From Bacteroidales bacterium (GTDB taxonomy: Bacteria > Bacteroidota > Bacteroidia > Bacteroidales > Muribaculaceae), in assembly GCA_030536615.1 (NCBI GenBank), contig JAUNPQ010000011.1, positions 6,888-40,076 of the forward strand: DNA of 33,189 bases, written 5' to 3'. Within the stretch, counting starts at the first letter, position 1; the number at the start of each line of letters is the position of its first letter. Under the pieces are notes generated by a model. That model saw nothing but the letters and a program-made list of their open reading frames with translations, ran no database searches and was not told where the DNA came from. The position numbers and the translations under genes are program-made. This document shows, piece by piece, positions 28,646 to 33,189 of this stretch.

Positions 28646-29018
28646 CTATTGATATTAGTTATTTAGTGAAGGAAGTGTATCACTCCATAACGGCGGCTGT
28701 GTCATCTTTTTCCGACACTGTCTCCCGATTCCCTGAGACGCTGCACATCCGCGGTTCATAATCCGCTCCGGCACGCCTTCTACGGTAGGAAGAAACATTT
28801 CCATCCATGCCGCCCGGCTGTCTATGGAGATACTGATGATATGGTTGTTGGTGGCAGGCATTGTGTTCTTGTATGTCAGTTACGGCCTGCCGCCGGAAAA
28901 ACGCACGCACATGCCCCGGTCAGGGACTACGCATACGTGAAAATTATGATAGACACGAAAGGTTAAGAATGACCCTCATCGGGCATTCTTAACCTAACAT
29001 CCTGTCTATCAGGATTTA
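28646..29018 (-). other. Long rplL-rpoB spacer
   Basis: This 373-nt spacer has a large hairpin next to rplL and then about 300 nt with no clear promoter: no TAnnTTTG was found on the minus strand. Two overlapping minus-strand ORFs (68 and 76 codons, 28655-28861 and 28680-28910) have odd composition and no recognisable features, so I do not call them genes. The 68-codon ORF stays open up to 10 nt before rpoB and could at most be a leader peptide. Confidence 0.5.
28948..29010 (-). promoter_or_regulatory. Large hairpin in the rplL-rpoB spacer (attenuator or processing site)
   Basis: Outer stem GATAGACA (28948-28955) / TGTCTATC (29003-29010), inner stem AGGTTAAGAATG (28960-28971) / CATTCTTAACCT (28984-28995), and a CCC/GGG top (28973-28975, 28981-28983) make one long, nearly continuous hairpin 9 nt after the rplL stop. 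On the minus strand it is followed by ATAATTTTC, a weak U-tract. The position matches the attenuator and RNase III site known between rplL and rpoB in E. coli. Confidence 0.6.
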
Positions 29019-29393
29019 TTATTTGAGCTCAACCTCAGCGCCGGCTTCTTCGAGTTCCTTTTTCAGGTTCTCGGCCTCAGCTTTGGGAAGACCTTCCTTG
29101 ACTACTGAAGGTGCATTGTCTACCATCTCCTTAGCCTCTTTCAGACCAAGACCGGTGAGTTCTTTAACCTTCTTGACAACCTGCAGCTTGGCAGCGCCGG
29201 CAGCCTTGAGGACTACATCGAAGTTTGTTTTCTCTTCAGCACCTTCACCACCTGCGGCGGGAGCAGCGGCAACAGCAACAGCTGCAGCAGCGGGTTCAAT
29301 TCCGTATTCGTCCTTGAGGATCTGGGCCAGTTCGTTGACTTCCTTAACGGTGAGGTTAACAAGTTGTTCAGCAAAAGCTTTTAAATCTGCCAT
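29019..29393 (-). CDS. rplL: Ribosomal protein L7/L12
   Basis: This is the stalk protein that recruits translation GTPases, 124 residues. The N-terminal dimerisation part (1-33) is followed by an Ala/Gly/Pro-rich hinge ([15 protein letters not shown]) and the C-terminal factor-binding domain with the conserved [18 protein letters not shown]. It is 48 nt downstream of rplJ and precedes the long spacer. In many bacteria L7/L12 is made in excess over RNA polymerase, which fits the hairpin just after it. Confidence 0.98.
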   Translation of the reverse strand: MADLKAFAEQLVNLTVKEVNELAQILKDEYGIEPAAAAVAVAAAPAAGGEGAEEKTNFDVVLKAAGAAKLQVVKKVKELTGLGLKEAKEMVDNAPSVVKEGLPKAEAENLKKELEEAGAEVELK

Positions 29394-29441
29394 TGTAGTA
29401 AGTATTTATTTGTTTGTTTTTTCTTGTTGGATAAAATGGAT

Positions 29442-29963
29442 TTATTCTTTGTTGGAGAGAGTTTCCAGAATGCCGTGGAGTTTGGTGGCACCGCTCTGAA
29501 GAGCGCTGACAACATTCTTGGCCGGTGACTGCAGCAAGGCAACAACGTCGGCAATAAGCTCGTTCTTGCTCTTGATGGAAGCCAGCGCGTCAAGCTGATC
29601 GGCACCCATATAGACAGTCTCTTCAACATAGGCGGCCTTGAGAGCCGGGAGTGTGTCGCCTTTCTTCACAAAGTCCTTGAGAAGTTTGGCGGGCGCATTG
29701 CCCACATTGGTGCACATCAGAGAGGTGGATCCCTTCAGAGCCGGATACAGCTCCGTAAAGTCTCCGTCAAGGCTCTCAAGTGCCTTGTGAAGCAACGTGT
29801 TCTTGACAACCAGAAGCTTGATGTCAGCACCAAAGCAGGCACGACGCAGCGCCGATGTCTTCTCGGCGTCAAGTCCGGCAGTCTCTACCAGATAAAAACC
29901 ATTGTACTCTTTGAGAGTATTGGCTATATTTTCGATTACTAAAGCCTTATCTTCTTTTTTCAT
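29442..29963 (-). CDS. rplJ: Ribosomal protein L10
   Basis: L10 is the stalk base that anchors L7/L12 dimers on 23S rRNA. It has 173 residues. The N-terminal rRNA-binding domain shows the family pattern (MKKEDKALVIENI, then GFYLVETAGLDAEKTSALRR in part), and the C-terminal helix (about 135-170) binds L7/L12. It starts 23 nt after rplA. In E. coli L10 with L12 represses its own mRNA through the rplJ leader; no such leader fits in this 23-nt gap, so control would have to act elsewhere. Confidence 0.97.
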   Translation of the reverse strand: MKKEDKALVIENIANTLKEYNGFYLVETAGLDAEKTSALRRACFGADIKLLVVKNTLLHKALESLDGDFTELYPALKGSTSLMCTNVGNAPAKLLKDFVKKGDTLPALKAAYVEETVYMGADQLDALASIKSKNELIADVVALLQSPAKNVVSALQSGATKLHGILETLSNKE

Positions 29964-29986
29964 GTCTGTGCGGTTTTAAGAGAGGA

Positions 29987-30682
29987 TTAAGCGTCAACGC
30001 TCTTGGTGTCCACCTTGACACCCGGGCTCATAGTTGTCGAAAGATAGATACTCTTCAGATACGTTCCTTTGGCAGTGGCGGGTTTGAGCTTGATGAGAGT
30101 GTTCACAAACTCACGGGCATTGTCGCGGATCTGATCCGGTGTGAATGACACCTTGCCGATAGACGAGTGAACGATACCGTTCTTGTCCACCTTGAAGTCA
30201 ATCTTACCCTTTTTCACTTCCTCCACAGCCTTGGCAACATCCATTGTCACCGTGCCGCTCTTGGGGTTAGGCATCAGGCCGCGCGGACCAAGTATACGTC
30301 CAAGCGCACCTATCTTACCCATGATAGCCGGCTGTGTGATGATGACATCAACATCTGTCCAGCCACCTTTGATTTTCTCTATGTACTCGTCAAGACCAAC
30401 ATAGTCGGCGCCGGCTGCCTTGGCGGCCTCCTCGGCGTCTGAGTTGCAGAGAACAAGCACGCGGACAACCTTTCCGGTTCCGTGAGGCAGGGTAACGACA
30501 CCGCGCACCATCTGGTTGGCTTTACGCGGATCCACACCCAGGCGCACATCAATGTCAACAGAAGCGTCAAACTTTGCATAGTTCACTTCCTTGACCTTCT
30601 CCGAGGCCTCGGGCAAGGTGTAGGATTTCCCGGCTTCAATCTTCTCTAAAGCAATCTTCTGATTTTTGGTAAGTTTACTCAT
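29987..30682 (-). CDS. rplA: Ribosomal protein L1
   Basis: L1 forms the mobile L1 stalk near the ribosomal E site and in many bacteria represses its own operon. Its 231 residues are the normal length. Conserved stretches include [20 protein letters not shown], the [12 protein letters not shown] motif and the [14 protein letters not shown] region. It follows rplK by 15 nt, as usual for the L11-L1 pair. A regulatory site could lie in the 125-nt spacer before rplK. Confidence 0.98.
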   Translation of the reverse strand: MSKLTKNQKIALEKIEAGKSYTLPEASEKVKEVNYAKFDASVDIDVRLGVDPRKANQMVRGVVTLPHGTGKVVRVLVLCNSDAEEAAKAAGADYVGLDEYIEKIKGGWTDVDVIITQPAIMGKIGALGRILGPRGLMPNPKSGTVTMDVAKAVEEVKKGKIDFKVDKNGIVHSSIGKVSFTPDQIRDNAREFVNTLIKLKPATAKGTYLKSIYLSTTMSPGVKVDTKSVDA

Positions 30683-30697
30683 CGCGATTGAATTTTA

Positions 30698-31141
30698 TTA
30701 GTTTTTTCCAGGGAATTCACCTGATACTGTGATACCCATACTTCTGGCTGTTCCGGCAACCATACGCATTGCCGACTCGACGGTGAAGCAGTTCAAATCG
30801 GGCATTTTGTCGGTAGCGATTTCCTTTACCTGCTCCCAGCTCACCGTGCCAACCTTGTTACGGTTGGGCTGTGCTGATCCGCTCTTGAGCTTTGTAGCCT
30901 CTTTGAGCTGGATGGCCACCGGCGGAGTCTTTACAACAAAGTCAAAGCTCTTGTCCGTGTAATACGTGATCACAACCGGAAGCACTTTACCTGCCTTGTC
31001 CTGGGTGCGGGCATTGAATTGCTTGCAAAACTCCATTATATTGATACCCTTTGAACCGAGAGCCGGTCCAACGGGAGGCGAGGGGTTTGCCGCTCCGCCT
31101 TTTATTTGCAGTTTAATCTGTCCAGCAATTTCTTTAGCCAT
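30698..31141 (-). CDS. rplK: Ribosomal protein L11
   Basis: L11 belongs to the GTPase-associated centre of the 50S subunit and is needed for the RelA response in other bacteria. It has 147 residues. The N-terminal domain has the Pro-rich factor-binding motif [15 protein letters not shown], and the C-terminal rRNA-binding domain ends with [15 protein letters not shown]. It follows nusG after 125 nt and is 15 nt before rplA. Confidence 0.98.
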   Translation of the reverse strand: MAKEIAGQIKLQIKGGAANPSPPVGPALGSKGINIMEFCKQFNARTQDKAGKVLPVVITYYTDKSFDFVVKTPPVAIQLKEATKLKSGSAQPNRNKVGTVSWEQVKEIATDKMPDLNCFTVESAMRMVAGTARSMGITVSGEFPGKN

Positions 31142-31189
31142 TGTGTTTAAACTTTAATTAATATAAAACAGGGCGAGAGACCACGCACA

Positions 31190-31257
31190 TTCCGCCGTAG
31201 AGCAATCCCCCGCTTCCGGCCCGTAACAGCCTTCCGTGGGAAACACCGCGGCGCGGA
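31190..31257 (-). promoter_or_regulatory. Structured rplK leader, possible L1 target
   Basis: In the 125-nt nusG-rplK spacer, TTCCGC (31257-31252, minus strand) can pair with GCGGAA (31195-31190), closing a GC-rich region with further small stems. L1 autoregulation through the rplK leader is established in E. coli; whether this fold holds an L1 site cannot be read directly. No -7 box was seen here. Confidence 0.3.
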
Positions 31258-31266
31258 ACACACATA

Positions 31267-31848
31267 TCACTCTCTTTCCACTTGCGAAGTGGTCAACTCC
31301 ATCGGGGTCTTGCGGCCAAAAATCTTGACGGAAACCTTGAGCTTTTTCTTCTCAGGATAAACCTCCTCAATAACAGCCGAAAAACCGCTGAACGCACCAT
31401 CGTTGACCTTCACCGTCTCACCCACAATGTAGTCATTGACCGCATCATCGGTGGGATTGGCAAACTGGTCAGCCGTGCCGAGCATACGCATCACCTCTGC
31501 CTCGCGCAGACGCTCAGGGGCTGCCCCCTTCTCGCGGCCACGGAGAAAATCAATGACATTGCTCGTGTTGGTGAGCTCCATGATGACTTCGCCGGTGAGA
31601 ATGGCATCAACAAACACGTAGCCGCTGTACAGGTTGCGCTCTTTCACAACCTTCTTGCCGCCACGCACTGCCAGAACCTTCTCAGTAGGGATCAGAACCT
31701 GGAAAACATAGTTACCGAGATTCGTATTGGCGCAAACCGCGTCAAGAACCTCTTTCACCTTGGCTTCCTTGCCGGAAATGGCACGCAGAACGTACCAACC
31801 CCGGCGGGGCGCTGACTGAACGGATTGTGTCTCTGTCTTGTCTGCCAT
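31267..31848 (-). CDS. nusG: Transcription elongation/antitermination factor NusG
   Basis: NusG binds the RNA polymerase clamp and links it to Rho or the ribosome. It has 193 residues. The NGN domain (about 15-125) begins with RGWYVLRAISGKE and contains the LYSGYVFVDA strand; the C-terminal KOW domain (about 140-193) has VGETVKVNDGAFSGFSAVIEEV followed by KVSVKIFGRKTPMELTTSQVE in part. It lies 9 nt after secE, the classic secE-nusG pair. Confidence 0.97.
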   Translation of the reverse strand: MADKTETQSVQSAPRRGWYVLRAISGKEAKVKEVLDAVCANTNLGNYVFQVLIPTEKVLAVRGGKKVVKERNLYSGYVFVDAILTGEVIMELTNTSNVIDFLRGREKGAAPERLREAEVMRMLGTADQFANPTDDAVNDYIVGETVKVNDGAFSGFSAVIEEVYPEKKKLKVSVKIFGRKTPMELTTSQVERE

Positions 31849-31857
31849 TCCGATTCC

Positions 31858-32070
31858 TTACTTTTTAGCCGAGTCACCGACCGTATAGACAAACTCCATG
31901 ATATTGCTCAGCACTTGGTCCATGATAAATATGATCAGAGCGATCATAACGGAAGCAACCAGGACTATCATCGCTGACTTCAGAAGCTGTTTCTTTGTTG
32001 GCCATGAAGTCTTATAACGAAGCTCGTCATAAGACTCCTCTATATTCGTAAGCAGTTTTAATTTCTTCAT
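31858..32070 (-). CDS. secE: Preprotein translocase subunit SecE
   Basis: SecE is the small essential partner of SecY in the Sec translocon of the inner membrane. From ATG 32070 it has 70 residues, the size of single-span SecE. An amphipathic helix with the conserved SWPTKKQLL precedes one membrane helix (about 33-51, AMIVLVASVMIALIIFIM). The frame extends upstream to 32226, but that part overlaps the tRNA-Trp gene on the same strand and is not coding; ATG 32070 lies 17 nt after the tRNA end. Confidence 0.95.
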   Translation of the reverse strand: MKKLKLLTNIEESYDELRYKTSWPTKKQLLKSAMIVLVASVMIALIIFIMDQVLSNIMEFVYTVGDSAKK

Positions 32071-32086
32071 TGCTATTTCTTTTTTG

Positions 32087-32159
32087 CACGGGACGAGAGG
32101 CTCGAACTCCCGACACCTGGTTTTGGAGACCAGTGCTCTACCGACTGAGCTAGTCCCGT
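32087..32159 (-). tRNA. tRNA-Trp (anticodon CCA)
   Basis: This 73-nt cloverleaf has the acceptor stem ACGGGAC/GTCCCGT, the D arm GCTC...GAGC, the anticodon stem CTGGT/ACCAG with loop CTCCAAA (anticodon CCA, forward-strand tgg at 32124-32126), a 5-nt variable region, and the T arm GGGAG-TTCGAGC-CTCTC. The discriminator base is G, as expected for tRNA-Trp. The 3' CCA is not encoded (CAA follows). It lies between tuf and secE, a usual place in Bacteroidota, and must be cut from the shared transcript. Confidence 0.97.
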
Positions 32160-32164
32160 GTGTA

Positions 32165-32213
32165 AGACCCGGCACGCGGCCTGTGTCTGAGGCATCTGCC
32201 CCGCACCGGGTCT
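32165..32213 (-). other. Spacer hairpin between tuf and tRNA-Trp
   Basis: AGACCCGG (32165-32172) pairs perfectly with CCGGGTCT (32206-32213), with an inner GCGG (32176-32179) / CCGC (32201-32204) stem. There is no U-tract on the minus strand, so it is not a typical terminator. It sits 6 nt before the tRNA 5' end and may guide RNase processing. Confidence 0.4.
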
Positions 32214-32249
32214 GTTCGGCTATCAAGTTACGCCGCGCTGTAGCGGGTA

Positions 32250-33189
32250 TTACTCAATGATCTCTGTGATCTGGCCTGAACCTACGGTGCGGCCGCCTTC
32301 ACGGATGGCGAAACGCAGACCCTGATCGCATGCAACGGGGTTGATCAGTTTCACCTTGATCTCAACGTGGTCACCGGGCATAACCATTTCAACACCCTCC
32401 GGAAGAGTGATCTCACCGGTCACGTCAAGTGTGCGGATGTAGAATTGGGGACGGTATTTGTTGTGGAACGGAGTGTGACGGCCACCTTCCTCTTTCTTGA
32501 GGATATAGACAGAAGCCTTGAACTCATCGTGGGGTTTCACAACACCCGGGTGGCAGATAACCATACCGCGCTTAACATCTTTCTTGTCGATACCGCGCAG
32601 AAGCAGACCTACGTTGTCACCGGCTTCACCTTCATCAAGAAGCTTGCGGAACATCTCCACACCGGTAACGGTTGATTTCAGGTTTGCACCCAGACCCATG
32701 ATCTGCACTTCATCACCAACCTTGACAATACCTGTCTCGATACGGCCGGTGGCAACAGTTCCACGACCTGTGATTGAGAACACGTCCTCAACAGGCATCA
32801 GGAAGGGTTTGTCCACGTCACGCGGGGGCAGGGGAATCCAGTTGTCAACAGCATCCATCAGCTCAACAACCTTCTCTTCCCACTGGGGCTCGCCGTTGAG
32901 GGCACCGAGGGCAGAACCGCGGATGATGGGAGTGTTGTCGCCATCATACTCATACTGGTCGAGAAGTTCGCGCATGTCCATTTCTACGAGCTCAAGCATT
33001 TCCTCGTCATCAACCATGTCACATTTGTTCAGGAAGACAACAATGCGGGGCACGTTCACCTGACGGGCAAGCAGGATGTGCTCGCGGGTCTGGGGCATCG
33101 GACCGTCTGTAGCAGCCACAACGATGATAGCACCGTCCATCTGGGCAGCACCGGTAACCATGTTCTTCACATAGTCAGCGTGACCCGGG
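32250..33189 (-). CDS. tuf: Elongation factor Tu (partial, N terminus outside window)
   Basis: EF-Tu brings aminoacyl-tRNA to the ribosome as a GTPase. The visible 312 codons begin with [10 protein letters not shown] (the G3 motif region, lacking the initial D) and contain the G4 motif NKCD, then GSALGALNG (G5 region), the domain 2 start [16 protein letters not shown] and the domain 3 end [11 protein letters not shown]. The P-loop and about the first 80 residues lie beyond the right edge. The GTG at 33170 is an internal Val, not a start. It leads into tRNA-Trp and secE. Confidence 0.98.
   Translation of the reverse strand, partial: PGHADYVKNMVTGAAQMDGAIIVVAATDGPMPQTREHILLARQVNVPRIVVFLNKCDMVDDEEMLELVEMDMRELLDQYEYDGDNTPIIRGSALGALNGEPQWEEKVVELMDAVDNWIPLPPRDVDKPFLMPVEDVFSITGRGTVATGRIETGIVKVGDEVQIMGLGANLKSTVTGVEMFRKLLDEGEAGDNVGLLLRGIDKKDVKRGMVICHPGVVKPHDEFKASVYILKKEEGGRHTPFHNKYRPQFYIRTLDVTGEITLPEGVEMVMPGDHVEIKVKLINPVACDQGLRFAIREGGRTVGSGQITEIIE

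Noticed and set aside
28655-28910. 68- and 76-codon minus-strand ORFs in the rplL-rpoB spacer
   Set aside because: They overlap each other, lack family features, and no -7 box precedes them; kept only as a remote leader-peptide option.
32071-32226. N-terminal extension of secE
   Set aside because: It translates through the tRNA-Trp gene; the ATG at 32070 gives the normal SecE length.

Overview
The window is a chromosomal segment of a Bacteroidota bacterium, most likely of the order Bacteroidales and perhaps Muribaculaceae (the family is inference from gene style and from moderate GC). Supporting signs are the recurring promoter form TTTG (or TTG) followed by 19-20 nt and TAnnTTTG on both strands, starts without a Shine-Dalgarno sequence, type IX secretion (T9SS)-like C-terminal tails, a SusC-like outer-membrane beta-barrel end, and the order tuf, tRNA-Trp, secE, nusG, rplKAJL, rpoBC.

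Left part (1-7562, plus strand): the C-terminal end of an outer-membrane beta-barrel protein; the potassium importer kup; a small acidic protein of unknown function; a 785-bp gene-poor stretch with a broken DUF3791 gene, a good promoter, a doubtful 48-codon ORF and two hairpins; then a three-gene tripartite efflux operon (TolC-type outer-membrane factor, HlyD/EmrA-type adaptor, 14-helix MFS pump) with 4-bp overlaps.

Middle (7563-15798, plus strand): a strong promoter is followed by about 300 nt of hairpin-rich sequence ending in a stem and U-tract, probably a structured RNA or long regulatory leader. Next come two overlapping cell-surface genes: a small exported protein with a T9SS-like tail, and a 1036-residue protein with an FN3 domain, a VWA-like domain, five Big_2 Ig-like repeats and a FISUMP-like end. 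After a terminator and a new promoter lies a 1315-residue secreted endonuclease I built into a repeat-rich T9SS cargo protein. The strongest candidates for new biology are here.

Right part (15908-33189, minus strand): the peroxiredoxin bcp with its own promoter; an operon aspS, Nif3-family gene, C4 zinc-ribbon coiled-coil gene; and the core transcription/translation cluster ending in rpoC. An unusually long rplL-rpoB spacer (373 nt) carries a long hairpin that could act as an attenuator or RNase III site. The tuf gene runs off the right edge and lacks its N-terminal part.

No insertion sequence, CRISPR array, phage or origin was seen.
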